A stretch of 64,000 nt of DNA from Microbacterium ginsengisoli (GTDB lineage Bacteria; Actinomycetota; Actinomycetes; Actinomycetales; Microbacteriaceae), in NCBI RefSeq assembly GCF_000956535.1, contig NZ_JYIY01000074.1:85869-149868 (forward strand), given 5' to 3'. The notes below the pieces were generated by a model that ran no database searches, was not told where the DNA came from, and worked only from the letters and a program-made list of their open reading frames with translations. Below are positions 29,918 through 38,416 of the stretch, in pieces; the first letter of the stretch is position 1, and each line of letters starts with the position of its first letter. Both the position numbers and the translations under genes were made by a program.

Positions 29918-31291
29918 TTACTCCTTGCCGGGCTTCGGGGCAGGTGGCTTCGGATTCGACGGCGGCAGGTCAGACGGCGGGATCGGGTTCTTCGGCACCG
30001 GCGTAGACGGCGCTGCCGGAGCGCCCGCGTTTCCGGGCTGGCCCGCACCGTCCGCAGCGGCGTCTGCCTCGTTGGCGAGGTGACCTGCGGCCTTCGGTCC
30101 GGCCTCGAAGGAGTCCTTGGCGATCTTCGCCGCAATCAGGCCCGCTGCGATCGGTGCCGCAACGGCCGCACCACCGGCAGCCGCACCGGATCCGCCAGCC
30201 CCCGCACCCGCACCGGCACCTGCGCCGGCTCCGGCGCCTGCGCCACCACTGGATGCGGCGGGGGTCGGTTTCGGTGCGGCCGCAGCCGACCCACCGCCCG
30301 ATTTGCCTCCGCCGCTGCCGGTGCCGTCGAGGACCTTCTGTGGGTCACCACCCTGCGGCTTGGACGGCACCGGCATCGGCCGGTTCAACGACTGCTTGGC
30401 GTCCTGTTCGGAGCCGATCGCGTGATACATATCGAATCCCACGAACGAGATGAACTTGTAGGTCAGGTATGGGGCGAATCCGGCCATCGCCATCAGCACC
30501 ACACCCGCGATCGGGTCAGACACGGAGGCGAGGTCGGCCTCGATGGGTGCGCTGACCTGGGTGACGGCGACGAGGAACATCACCACCAGCACCAACTTCG
30601 ACGCGATCAGCGCGATGACGAACATGGCCCACTTCGACACCCAACTCCGTGACGCATCCCACGACGAACCGGAGAACGCGAGGGGCGCCATCACGATCGC
30701 CACCAACAGCAACGCCTTCCGCACCAGGAGCGACAGCCACACGATTGCGGCGGAGGTGATCGCGAGCCCGGCGAGGAAAATGGTGATGATCGCCCCGACG
30801 CCGGGCGCGGCGATGCTGATGCCGGTGAGGCCTGCGACGAGGAGGGTGATCTTGTCACCCATCGTCTCCGTGGTCTCCCCGCCGGCTTGGATGATGCCGG
30901 TGCAGAGCTGATCCACGATCTCCAACGCCAGCCCGGTCAACGTGATCACCACGAAACTGCCAAGCACGCTCTTCGCGAGGCCGAGCGCGGCCCTGGAAAG
31001 GGCGCCGGGGTCTCGTTTGATCAGGCCGGTGATGAGTTGGAGACAGAAGAAGATCAGCATGATGAACACGGCGATCCCGAACACCAGGTTGTAGACGCTG
31101 ACGTACCCGTCGGATGTGACGTCGACGAGCGTGGTGGTGTCGAACACGTTCCAGACGGCCTCGAACAACCAGCCCGCGGCCGCACCCATTGCCTGGGCGA
31201 GCCAATCGAACGGGGCGGAGATCAAGGCTCCGGCGGCGTCGCCTGCGACATCGCAGACGGTGGAGATGACAGGAACATCGCAAACCCCCAT
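29918..31291 (-). CDS. TrbL/VirB6-like channel protein
   Basis: 457 residues from ATG 31291, with AGGAGG 6 bases upstream. Residues 35-290 hold about six hydrophobic segments (for example FGIAVFIMLIFFCLQLITGL; GVGAIITIFLAGLAITSAAI; KALLLVAIVMAPLAFSG), as in polytopic inner-membrane channel proteins of type IV systems. The last ~150 residues are Gly/Ala/Pro rich, with a run of Gly-Ala repeats. It is followed directly by the SCO6880-type gene. Confidence 0.85.
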   Translation of the reverse strand: MGVCDVPVISTVCDVAGDAAGALISAPFDWLAQAMGAAAGWLFEAVWNVFDTTTLVDVTSDGYVSVYNLVFGIAVFIMLIFFCLQLITGLIKRDPGALSRAALGLAKSVLGSFVVITLTGLALEIVDQLCTGIIQAGGETTETMGDKITLLVAGLTGISIAAPGVGAIITIFLAGLAITSAAIVWLSLLVRKALLLVAIVMAPLAFSGSSWDASRSWVSKWAMFVIALIASKLVLVVMFLVAVTQVSAPIEADLASVSDPIAGVVLMAMAGFAPYLTYKFISFVGFDMYHAIGSEQDAKQSLNRPMPVPSKPQGGDPQKVLDGTGSGGGKSGGGSAAAAPKPTPAASSGGAGAGAGAGAGAGAGAGGSGAAAGGAAVAAPIAAGLIAAKIAKDSFEAGPKAAGHLANEADAAADGAGQPGNAGAPAAPSTPVPKNPIPPSDLPPSNPKPPAPKPGKE

Positions 31292-31324
31292 CACAAACCT
31301 CCTCAGATCGAGCGGGGGATGGGG

Positions 31325-31666
31325 TTAGACCTGCTGGCCGACGTTCCAGAAGAAATTGATCAACGTGACCGCAGCACCACAGATGACCGCGGCGCCGCAG
31401 GAGACCAGGACGCCGATCTTTCCCCTGCCCGCCAGGTGCGGGTTGCTGCTGTTCGCACCGAAGCCCCACACGATCGCCGAGATGATCAAGGCGAGAACGG
31501 AGAGGATGAGGCCGACGGTCATGACCGCGCCCACGATCGTGCGCAGCTGCGCGATACCGGGCAGGCCGGAGTCGTTGGGGTTGATGTCGATGTCCATCGG
31601 CACGAGCGCCGGGATCACGGATACAGCGGTGGTGATGAGGTCGAACACGGTGGGGTCTCCTGACAC
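31325..31666 (-). CDS. DUF6112-like small membrane protein (pilin-like), copy A
   Basis: 113 residues from GTG 31666 (VSGDPTVFDLI). Two hydrophobic segments (GAVMTVGLILSVLALIISAI and IGVLVSCGAAVICGAAVTLI) separated by a short basic loop give a VirB2-like topology. The family is small membrane proteins of actinobacterial ICEs (DUF6112, as I recall). It resembles the protein at 32194-32460 in order and sequence, so the two are paralogues. Confidence 0.75.
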   Translation of the reverse strand: MSGDPTVFDLITTAVSVIPALVPMDIDINPNDSGLPGIAQLRTIVGAVMTVGLILSVLALIISAIVWGFGANSSNPHLAGRGKIGVLVSCGAAVICGAAVTLINFFWNVGQQV

Positions 31667-31707
31667 GAACAAGGCCCACAAGCGTGGGCAGCGGAAGGGT
31701 TCTGACC

Positions 31708-31717
31708 TCAGGTGCGC
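31708..31717 (-). promoter_or_regulatory. recurrent ICE motif copy 4 (GCGCACCTGA)
   Basis: Minus-strand GCGCACCTGA, 41 bases before GTG 31666 and in the divergent gap to the plus-strand NUDIX gene. Confidence 0.55.
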
Positions 31718-31748
31718 CAGGACAACCACCGCGGAGAAGGCGACTAGC

Positions 31749-32159
31749 GTGGGAGGCGTGGAGCGTGTTCTCGCCGCCAGCGCGGTCATCACCGACGACG
31801 CGGGCCGCGTGCTGCTCGTGCTACGGGGCGAGGAGCCCGAGAAGGGATGCTGGTCGGTGCCCGGAGGGTCTGCTGAACCCGGTGAAACCCCCGCGCAGAC
31901 CGCCCGCCGGGAGGCATGGGAAGAGACCGGCCTACATGTCGAGATCGGTCAGGAGCTGTGGACGGTAGATGTGCCGACCGGCGACGGGCGCGTGTTCGAG
32001 ATCCATGACTTTGCAGCCACCGTCACCGCAGGAAACCTCACGCCGGGCGACGATGCCGACGACGCACGCTGGTTCACCCCGGACGAGCTCACTCAGGTAC
32101 CACTGACGACGAGCCTGCTGGACTACCTCGCCCTCGCAGGCATCGTGCCCGCCAGATAG
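31749..32159 (+). CDS. NUDIX hydrolase inside the transfer block
   Basis: 136 residues from GTG 31749, preceded by GAGAAGG; GTG 31758 is an alternative. The Nudix box is complete: GGSAEPGETPAQTARREAWEETGL. The short, single-domain form is like 8-oxo-dGTP or general nucleotide-cleaning MutT relatives; the substrate cannot be told. It lies on the plus strand between the two pilin-like genes and splits that pair, so it is probably an inserted cargo gene. Confidence 0.87.
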   Translation: MGGVERVLAASAVITDDAGRVLLVLRGEEPEKGCWSVPGGSAEPGETPAQTARREAWEETGLHVEIGQELWTVDVPTGDGRVFEIHDFAATVTAGNLTPGDDADDARWFTPDELTQVPLTTSLLDYLALAGIVPAR

Positions 32160-32193
32160 CGCTACCGCAGCCGTCCACGAGCTGACGTGAACC

Positions 32194-32460
32194 TCAGAGC
32201 TGGTCACCGACCGCGATGAGCCAGTTCATCCACGCCACCCCACCGCCAGCAAGCGCGGCGGTGCCGAGGGCGACGAGGAGGCCGGTGCGGGATTTCGATG
32301 CGGTGGCGTGGTTGCCGTGCGCGGAGGCGACGGCCCAGACGATCGCGGACACGATCAACATGAGCACCGCGATGACGAGGACAAAGGTGAGCAGGGCGCC
32401 GATGACTTCTTTGAGGTCACCGATACCACCGAGACCATCGAAATCCGGGAACACATTCAT
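32194..32460 (-). CDS. DUF6112-like small membrane protein (pilin-like), copy B
   Basis: 88 residues with two hydrophobic segments (GALLTFVLVIAVLMLIVSAI and GLLVALGTAALAGGGVAWMN). The ends GVAWMNWLIAVGDQL here and VTLINFFWNVGQQV in copy A show the paralogy. It overlaps the wall-hydrolase gene upstream by 4 bases (ATGA). A VirB2-type pilin or channel subunit is the likely role. Confidence 0.77.
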   Translation of the reverse strand: MNVFPDFDGLGGIGDLKEVIGALLTFVLVIAVLMLIVSAIVWAVASAHGNHATASKSRTGLLVALGTAALAGGGVAWMNWLIAVGDQL

Positions 32461-33653
32461 GACTCGTTCCCTTCACTGGTGGTGCAGCCGCCCGGATCGG
32501 TGATCTCGCCAGCGTCGAGGTCTGCGGCACCGTGCTGTTCCAGCCAGACGGCGGGGTCGGTGTATTCGCCGTTGGTGCCGCCGATCCTGACCTCGAAATG
32601 CAGGTGCGGGCCAGTGCTGTTGCCCGAGGAGCCGACATCAGCGATGTGCTGCCCCGCGGTCACACGATCACCCGCCGTGACGCGGATGCCGGTCTCCCAA
32701 GAGTGCGCATACGCCGTCGCGACCGTCTTCCCGTCCACGGTGTGCTCAATGACGACCAGGCCGCCGTAGCCGCCGGAGTATTCGGCAACGGTGACAACAC
32801 CATCAGCGGCGGCGAGGATCGGGGTGCCGTCGGGGCCGGCGAAGTCAGTGCCGGAGTGGAGCTTGTATTCCCCGGTGATGGGATGTTCGCGCATCCCGTA
32901 AGGGCTGGTCATCACCCAGGTGCCCTCCGGCATCGGGAATACCACACGGGAGGTCTCCGGCACCGGCCCCAACACCGCACCACCACCAGCGGGCTGTGCT
33001 GTGGTGTTGGTGGTGAGGGCTTGGAGGATCTGCTCTGCGACCGACTCATAGTTCCGATACCGGTCGGGGTAGGCGGAGACTTCGACGGATTGGGCGGCCT
33101 CGCCCTTGTCCATCGACTCCCGCCCCGCAATATCCAGCAATCCCCGCGGCGACGGATAGTTCGGCCCAGCGGGTCCGCCGAAGAAGGCGCGGACTTGGTA
33201 GTTCGGGTCCATGAGATCAGCGACCGTGCCCCACCCGGATTGTGGGCGCATCTGGAACAAGCCCAGGCTGTCGTTGTCGGACCCGTTGCCGTCGTTCGGG
33301 TAGTCCGCCGAGTCCGGGTAGTGGCTGGTGTTCGACAGCATCCGCAACGTCGACTCCGTCAGCGCGGCCATGAGCGCGATCTGCACACCGTCACGATTCA
33401 CACCCTCGATCGCGGAGCCGGTGGTGATGATCGTCGCGGCGTGGGTGAGCTGCTGATGGTTCAGCGTGAACGAGTACCCGGAAGCATCCGTCACGTCGAG
33501 TTCGTCCGGGATCGTGCCGACGGTCAGGCCGGTGGACAGGCAGGTGGCGTTCGCGGCCTGTGCGGGGTTGATGAGCGCCCCGATCGAGACGAGCATGATC
33601 GAGGGTGCGAGGAACAGCAGGGCGATCCCTGCGATGGCGAGTTTCTTGAACAC
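32457..33653 (-). CDS. secreted wall hydrolase: SLT-like plus M23 peptidase
   Basis: 398 residues from GTG 33653. A signal or anchor segment (KLAIAGIALLFLAPSIMLVS) is followed by a lytic-transglycosylase-like part (AALTESTLRMLSN with Glu, then NDSLGLFQMRPQSGWG, about residues 90-190). The C-terminal M23 LytM domain has HSGTDFAGPDGTPI, AYAHSWETG and GPHLHFEVR, which supply the zinc ligands and catalytic histidine. It opens peptidoglycan locally for the conjugation apparatus, like VirB1 and Gram-positive equivalents. Confidence 0.9.
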   Translation of the reverse strand: MFKKLAIAGIALLFLAPSIMLVSIGALINPAQAANATCLSTGLTVGTIPDELDVTDASGYSFTLNHQQLTHAATIITTGSAIEGVNRDGVQIALMAALTESTLRMLSNTSHYPDSADYPNDGNGSDNDSLGLFQMRPQSGWGTVADLMDPNYQVRAFFGGPAGPNYPSPRGLLDIAGRESMDKGEAAQSVEVSAYPDRYRNYESVAEQILQALTTNTTAQPAGGGAVLGPVPETSRVVFPMPEGTWVMTSPYGMREHPITGEYKLHSGTDFAGPDGTPILAAADGVVTVAEYSGGYGGLVVIEHTVDGKTVATAYAHSWETGIRVTAGDRVTAGQHIADVGSSGNSTGPHLHFEVRIGGTNGEYTDPAVWLEQHGAADLDAGEITDPGGCTTSEGNES

Positions 33654-33666
33654 GATCCACCCCCTG

Positions 33667-34356
33667 CTACTTCAGGGGGGTGTCGAGTTGGGAGAGCCGC
33701 AACAGGTGGCAGTCGTCGCCGTCAGGCGGGCAGACGATGAACACCGTGAACGACACCGCATGCTCACTGGCGACAGGGTCCTCGTTCCAGACACCGGAGC
33801 GGTGCCGGGTGCCGTCGATCGTGTACGCCGTTGTTCCCTCTGCGAGCTGGCCCGGCTGTGCCTGCTCGACGGCCGTATCCCACGCCTCCGGCACATAAGC
33901 GTTGTCGATGGTGAGGTGCTGGGTGGTGAGGTACTTCCGCAACTCGAGCCACGCCTCTCTCGCTGGTAGATAGGCGGCAACATCGGCCGCGAGGCCCGCC
34001 TGCTCAGCACCGTAGGGATCGCCGACATCGAGGATCACTGATGTGTAGTCCAACGGGAAGAAGCCCGACGCGGTATCCCAGGTGAAGAGGGCTTCGGCGA
34101 CGTTCCGGGCGAAGGTCTCCGGATCATCCGACCTCGACACCACCGGCAACCGCGGCGAAGTGGTCGGCCCCGGAGTTTCGGGTGCGATCGATGACGGTTC
34201 CGAACCGGTCGGGTAATCCGTGCCGGTGGCGTTGCGGGGGCCGGTGATGAGGCCGTAGATGCCGATCCCGGCGAGGATCAGGAACACCACCCCGCTCGCA
34301 GCGGCGGCGATCAGGCGGCGACGGATGCGAGGGTCGGACACATCGAGAGTTCTCAT
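33667..34356 (-). CDS. membrane-anchored ICE protein, VirB8/TcpC-like candidate
   Basis: 229 residues. One N-terminal transmembrane helix (LIAAAASGVVFLILAGIGIYGL), a Pro/Ser/Thr linker, then ~150 extracellular residues (DPETFARNVAEALFTWDTASG; EAWDTAVEQAQPGQLAEGT; SFTVFIVCPPDGDDCHLLRL). Size and topology fit NTF2-like VirB8/TcpC channel proteins, but no diagnostic motif is seen. It follows the ParB-like gene and precedes the wall hydrolase. Confidence 0.65.
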   Translation of the reverse strand: MRTLDVSDPRIRRRLIAAAASGVVFLILAGIGIYGLITGPRNATGTDYPTGSEPSSIAPETPGPTTSPRLPVVSRSDDPETFARNVAEALFTWDTASGFFPLDYTSVILDVGDPYGAEQAGLAADVAAYLPAREAWLELRKYLTTQHLTIDNAYVPEAWDTAVEQAQPGQLAEGTTAYTIDGTRHRSGVWNEDPVASEHAVSFTVFIVCPPDGDDCHLLRLSQLDTPLK

Positions 34357-34361
34357 AACCC

Positions 34362-34371
34362 CCAGGTGCGC
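34362..34371 (-). promoter_or_regulatory. recurrent ICE motif copy 5 (GCGCACCTGG)
   Basis: Minus-strand GCGCACCTGG, 5 bases before ATG 34356, in a 41-base gap. Confidence 0.55.
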
Positions 34372-34397
34372 CCCAGCTTCACCAACGCGCGGGGCAG

Positions 34398-35426
34398 TTA
34401 GCGGAGAGGTGCCAGTGCTACGTCCTCAGCCGCTGACCGAGTGGCGGTGCGGGCGGTGCGGAGGTCTTCAGCGAACGTCACCGTGCCTTCGACGACGGTA
34501 TAAAAGGCGTCGGCTTGTTCGTCGGTGAGGTCGGTGGCGAGCCGGGTGAGGTCGTACTTGATCCACCAGGAATCGAGATCGGTCCACGTGAGCACAAATG
34601 CCCGCACCCCCAGCAGCGTGATCCCCTCTTCGACCGGCGACACCGGGCGGGTCTTCCGCGCCTGTTCTTTCTTCTTGGCTTTTGCTTCGGCTTGGACGCG
34701 GGCCACGGCTTCTTCGGCCATCTGATGTAGTTCCGCATCCCGGGCCGCGCGGGCTTGCTCGGTCATGCTGGTGGCGAGGGCGCGGACGCGCGTGTATTCC
34801 GGGTCGACGGGGCCGCCGTCCTGGATCTGATCCAACGCCGCCTGTGCAGCGACTCGGACATGCTCGGGGTATTTGCGGTCGGTGGCGACCTGTTCGACGT
34901 AGCCGATCTTGTCGTAGGTCCGATACGACGCCCCACCCGGAATCATTGCCGCAGCCTGCTCGCGCGTCTTCCCGGCTTGACCGGGTGGGGGTGGAAGATG
35001 TCCACCCCCATGCTCACCGGGCGCATGGCCTTTCTGGAACTGCGTGGATTGCTCCCGCAGCGCGGCTTCCTCGCTCATGATCGCCTTGAGCTCCCGATAC
35101 AACGCTGCCGCTTCCAGCGCGGTGAGGGGCTTGTGGAGCACGTTGTCGTCCTGCTCCGCGAGCAGCTGCCCGAGCCGATCCGACAGCCCGGATCGCACCC
35201 ACACGTTCACGGTCTTGATGCCGAGCATCTTCAACGCCGCCAAACGTCGAGCCCCGCAAACGAGAAACCCGTCCGGGGTCACGGTGATGGGTTGCAGCAG
35301 CCCGTCACGCTTGATCGACGCGGCAAGGACGTCGATGTCGCCGAGTTCAGCACGGTGCCGGTTGCCGACACGGATCGAGGCGACGGTCCGCTCGACCTGC
35401 ACACTCCCCACTGGTTGCTCGCTCAT
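34398..35426 (-). CDS. ParB/RepB-type partition protein
   Basis: 342 residues from ATG 35426. The ParB N-terminal domain is clear: IRVGNRHRAELGDIDVLAASIKRDGLLQPITVTPDGFLVCGARRLAAL, with the conserved Gly-Ala/Glu-Arg-Arg of the CTPase/DNA-binding family. KTREQAAAMIPGGASYRTYDKI supplies a helix-turn-helix. A basic coiled-coil (AEAKAKKKEQARK) follows. No parA partner is in the element, so it may act in element maintenance or regulation. Confidence 0.85.
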   Translation of the reverse strand: MSEQPVGSVQVERTVASIRVGNRHRAELGDIDVLAASIKRDGLLQPITVTPDGFLVCGARRLAALKMLGIKTVNVWVRSGLSDRLGQLLAEQDDNVLHKPLTALEAAALYRELKAIMSEEAALREQSTQFQKGHAPGEHGGGHLPPPPGQAGKTREQAAAMIPGGASYRTYDKIGYVEQVATDRKYPEHVRVAAQAALDQIQDGGPVDPEYTRVRALATSMTEQARAARDAELHQMAEEAVARVQAEAKAKKKEQARKTRPVSPVEEGITLLGVRAFVLTWTDLDSWWIKYDLTRLATDLTDEQADAFYTVVEGTVTFAEDLRTARTATRSAAEDVALAPLR

Positions 35427-35432
35427 CACCCA

Positions 35433-36296
35433 TCACTCCCTGGCTCCGGGAGCCGCCAGAGAGAGTGCGAGGACGAGGTCGTCATCGCGCAGCAGCAGCG
35501 GGATCGTCTCGCCGATCAGCAGCCGCAGCAGCACACCGCGGCCAGCGCCCGTCGTGGCGTGATCGGTGTCGGGGTTGCCGAGCATCGCCCGCAGCAACGC
35601 ATGCCACGACCCGGACGGGATATCCAGCAGCACGCGAACTTGCTTGTCACGGCGCAATGCTTCGAACGCTGTCGCACGTGAGCCGGCTTTGATGAGAGCC
35701 CCGCACACGTGCTCGACCCCAGAGCGCGCGGTCTCTGGTGTCCAGCCGAGCATGGCGAGGAACGCGATTGCGTCTTCCGCAGCCGACATCGCCAACTGCG
35801 TCGCACTGTCCGATTCCTCTTCGCCGGTTGGGGCGTACTTGCCGAGTTCGATGCTGTCGATGATCCGAAACGCCGGATGGTAGTCCGTCAGCGGGTTCTC
35901 CCGATCGCTGAACCGCTCGGGATCGTGGAAGGAAGAGATGTGGGGGCGGCGGGCTTGGTGGACGGAGCAGAGGAGTCCTTGGGCGCGTTCTTCGAAGATG
36001 CAGGTGATCCGCACCGCATGCGTGATCACACCCCACGGATTCTCCGCCGTGCGTGCCGCCCTGGTGCGCATGACATCGAACGCCGCCGATGCCGCTTCCC
36101 ACGGGTCCAGGCCGTGCTTACTGGCGAGGGGTGCATACTTCTCGGCGGCATACGCCATGAGTTCCGCAACGACCGGATCGTGCTCCCACGCACCAGGGCC
36201 TGCTTCATGGAGTCGGACGAGGAGGGTGCGGAGGCCTTCGCCGGTGCGGAAGTCCTCGGGCCGATCCGGCATCGCGGTCGCTGTTCTGGTGGTCAT
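35433..36296 (-). CDS. ICE hypothetical protein, sigma-like helical fold possible
   Basis: 287 residues with AGGAGG before ATG. The N-terminal half (EAGPGAWEHDPVVAELMAYA; PWEAASAAFDVMRTRAARTAENPWGVITHAVRI) is helical and faintly like sigma-region 2 or replication-initiator helices. The C-terminal half (MLGWTPETARSGVEHVCGALI; VLLDIPSGSWHALLRAMLG) is also helical. I do not recognise the family. It is placed between a motif-bearing gap and the ParB-like gene. Confidence 0.6.
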   Translation of the reverse strand: MTTRTATAMPDRPEDFRTGEGLRTLLVRLHEAGPGAWEHDPVVAELMAYAAEKYAPLASKHGLDPWEAASAAFDVMRTRAARTAENPWGVITHAVRITCIFEERAQGLLCSVHQARRPHISSFHDPERFSDRENPLTDYHPAFRIIDSIELGKYAPTGEEESDSATQLAMSAAEDAIAFLAMLGWTPETARSGVEHVCGALIKAGSRATAFEALRRDKQVRVLLDIPSGSWHALLRAMLGNPDTDHATTGAGRGVLLRLLIGETIPLLLRDDDLVLALSLAAPGARE

Positions 36297-36320
36297 GGTC
36301 GGACACCTCCTCTTCCGCAG

Positions 36321-36330
36321 TCAGGTGCAC
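36321..36330 (-). promoter_or_regulatory. recurrent ICE motif copy 6 (GTGCACCTGA)
   Basis: Minus-strand GTGCACCTGA, 24 bases before ATG 36296, in the 91-base gap to the next gene. Confidence 0.55.
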
Positions 36331-36387
36331 AACCTGTACCTAGTGGAGCTGGTGTCAGTGCCTTCGTGTCCATCGCTTCTCACCGGC

Positions 36388-36792
36388 CTAGCTCTTCCCG
36401 ACCGAACCACGAGTGACCGGCTCACGCGACGAGCTGCGGCGGCCGAACGCGGACAGCGGCGGCAGTTGACCGATTCGCTTTCCGATCTTGGTTGAGGCGT
36501 TTGCGATCCCTGTGCGGGTTTGGCGGGCGAGGTTGGCGTGGAAGTCGATGCCGCGCCGGGCCACGGTGGCTGAGTGGCGGGCCATGAGATCGGTGGGGCG
36601 TACCCAATCGACTCCTCGTGCCCGATGCTGCTCCTGCGCGAGCTGCATGGCCTGCTGACGGGTTGCTTCGGCCTCGATCGCATCCGGGGTCAGATCCTCG
36701 GCGGGGTTCTTGGTCGGCTCGTTTCGCTTGATGGCCGACGTGTGCTCGGTGGTCATCGAGCGGTCGTCGTTCCAGGGGTTCTCGTTGTTCAT
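36388..36792 (-). CDS. small ICE hypothetical protein
   Basis: 134 residues from ATG 36792, which overlaps the DUF2637 gene stop (ATGA). The protein is hydrophilic and polar (AEDLTPDAIEAEATRQQAMQ, later FHANLARQTRTGIANASTKIG) with no membrane segment and no recognised motif. It is placed with DUF2637 and primase-polymerase, suggesting a DNA-processing or spread role, unproven. Confidence 0.6.
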   Translation of the reverse strand: MNNENPWNDDRSMTTEHTSAIKRNEPTKNPAEDLTPDAIEAEATRQQAMQLAQEQHRARGVDWVRPTDLMARHSATVARRGIDFHANLARQTRTGIANASTKIGKRIGQLPPLSAFGRRSSSREPVTRGSVGKS

Positions 36793-37484
36793 CGTGTTCT
36801 CTCTTCCTCCACCCACACGGGCGAATCGTTTTCGGTTTCTTCTTCTGGGGGTTCTTGCTCGTCTTTACGTTCTGGGTGGGTGAACCAGCGGCCCACGGTT
36901 GAGGGATGCACCCCGAGCTGCCGAGCGATGCGCTTGTTCGACCACCCCGACAACCGCAGCTCCGCCGCATACTCACGACGATCAGGCATCTCCGGGGCGG
37001 GCTCGATCACGGAGAAGGAGAGAGGAACAGCGTCGGGACTGTTCGACGGTTCCGGCTCGGCCTGATCGGCTTCGATTGCCGGTTCGGATTGCGGGGAGCG
37101 GGTGAGGATCACGGTCAGATGCGTGATCGCCAGCAGCACCACCGGCGGCACCGCAGCCACAGACGCAGCAAGTATTGGGGGCACGTCGGTGTCCGCGGTT
37201 AGGATCGCGTGGATCGCATTCGCCGTCACCGACACCGCCGCACCACCAATCAGCAGCGCCCACGGATACCACGCAGCCCGGAGCCCCGCGAGGGCGACGA
37301 CGGCGACGGTCGCGACGACGATGATGCCGTCCACGATCAGAGGCCATGCCCACGCCTGCCCGACCCCGATCCCGGAGCGACGGGCGAGGTCAGCGAGGGC
37401 GGTGTAAGACAGCCAGAACGCGCCGGACGCGATGAACACCGTTCCTGCCACCGCGGTGCGCACCGCCCACCGCCGCGTATTCAC
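36789..37484 (-). CDS. DUF2637 (Spd-like) membrane protein with C-terminal helix-turn-helix
   Basis: 231 residues from GTG 37484. Four hydrophobic helices (VAGTVFIASGAFWLSYTALA; GIIVVATVAVVALAG; WALLIGGAAVSVTANAIHAI; VAAVPPVVLLAITHLTVIL) form the DUF2637 domain of actinobacterial plasmid spread proteins. A short C-terminal homeodomain-like helix-turn-helix follows (AAELRLSGWSNKRIARQLGV, then GRWFTHPER). The fusion of a membrane domain to a DNA-binding helix-turn-helix suggests membrane-tethered DNA. Confidence 0.8.
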   Translation of the reverse strand: MNTRRWAVRTAVAGTVFIASGAFWLSYTALADLARRSGIGVGQAWAWPLIVDGIIVVATVAVVALAGLRAAWYPWALLIGGAAVSVTANAIHAILTADTDVPPILAASVAAVPPVVLLAITHLTVILTRSPQSEPAIEADQAEPEPSNSPDAVPLSFSVIEPAPEMPDRREYAAELRLSGWSNKRIARQLGVHPSTVGRWFTHPERKDEQEPPEEETENDSPVWVEEERTR

Positions 37485-38416
37485 GACAACCCCCGACCCG
37501 CTGGACGTGAGGCTGCATGCCGCGGGCGGGCGAAACCATCAGACCGTGACGTGCTGGATGTTCTCGGCGGTGGGTGGACGGCGCGGTAGGCCGACCGCAC
37601 GGTCGTGGTGACTTCCCGCTCGCTCAGCCCGGCGTGTCCGGCGGCCGCGGTGAGCACGTCGAGCGCATCAGACGGTGCGACCCCGTTTTCAGCGAGGCGG
37701 CAGGCGGCCCAGAACAGGCCGCGGTTGCGTTCGCCTTCGCCGCGGGTGGCGACCCACGCTGCGATGCGCGACACATCCCGATCACGTACCGCACCCGATG
37801 GGGAGATCCCACGCGACACCGGCCGCGATGTTGGTCTGGGGTCGAGGAAGTCACGCAGCCCGCCCGAGTCGATGGTGGATGCGGGGCCGGTGTTGATCTG
37901 TCGCAGCGCATACGGCACAGAGGCTCCGTGGATGACGACGGAGGAGGGCGGGATGATGATGTACCCGCCGTCACCGCGGAAGTCGATCCCCGCCCGAGCC
38001 GCCTGCCACGAAGGTTGCGCCGTGTCCGGTGTGGCTGGGTAGTAGGCGTGCAGGCCACCCGACGGGCTCGTGACGGTGAACATCCACCCATCGATGAGCC
38101 CGGCACGGTGTGCGCGGTTCATCGCTTCGAATCCGTTGACCGAGCCGTGAACATCGACATCGACGACCACGACCCCGGAAGAGGCGCCGGTGGGGAGGCC
38201 GACGTTCGCTCCTGGATGCTGCCGCCACCACGCATCCACCAAGGCCGGGTCGGTGCTGGCGTCGTAGAAGCCGTGCTCGGTCAGCGGACGCTTCGCCCCC
38301 GACACACACGGAAACACCGGCACCCCGGCCGTGGCGAACTCGCGAGCAGCAGCCGAGACCGGCCAGCGCCCATTCAGCCGCAACAACACCTCCGAGAACG
38401 CATCGTGAGTAGCCAT
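37481..38416 (-). CDS. bifunctional DNA primase/polymerase (prim-pol)
   Basis: 311 residues from ATG 38416 (GTG 38419 also possible). The AEP-type prim-pol fold shows VFPCVSGAKRPLTEHGFYDAS, then NVGLPTGASSGVVVVDVDVHG with the catalytic Asp-x-Asp, and TSPSGGLHAYY. GIDFRGDGGYIIIPPS completes the motifs. It probably primes complementary-strand synthesis after transfer or during element replication. It is coupled to ArdC. Confidence 0.88.
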   Translation of the reverse strand: MATHDAFSEVLLRLNGRWPVSAAAREFATAGVPVFPCVSGAKRPLTEHGFYDASTDPALVDAWWRQHPGANVGLPTGASSGVVVVDVDVHGSVNGFEAMNRAHRAGLIDGWMFTVTSPSGGLHAYYPATPDTAQPSWQAARAGIDFRGDGGYIIIPPSSVVIHGASVPYALRQINTGPASTIDSGGLRDFLDPRPTSRPVSRGISPSGAVRDRDVSRIAAWVATRGEGERNRGLFWAACRLAENGVAPSDALDVLTAAAGHAGLSEREVTTTVRSAYRAVHPPPRTSSTSRSDGFARPRHAASRPAGRGLS

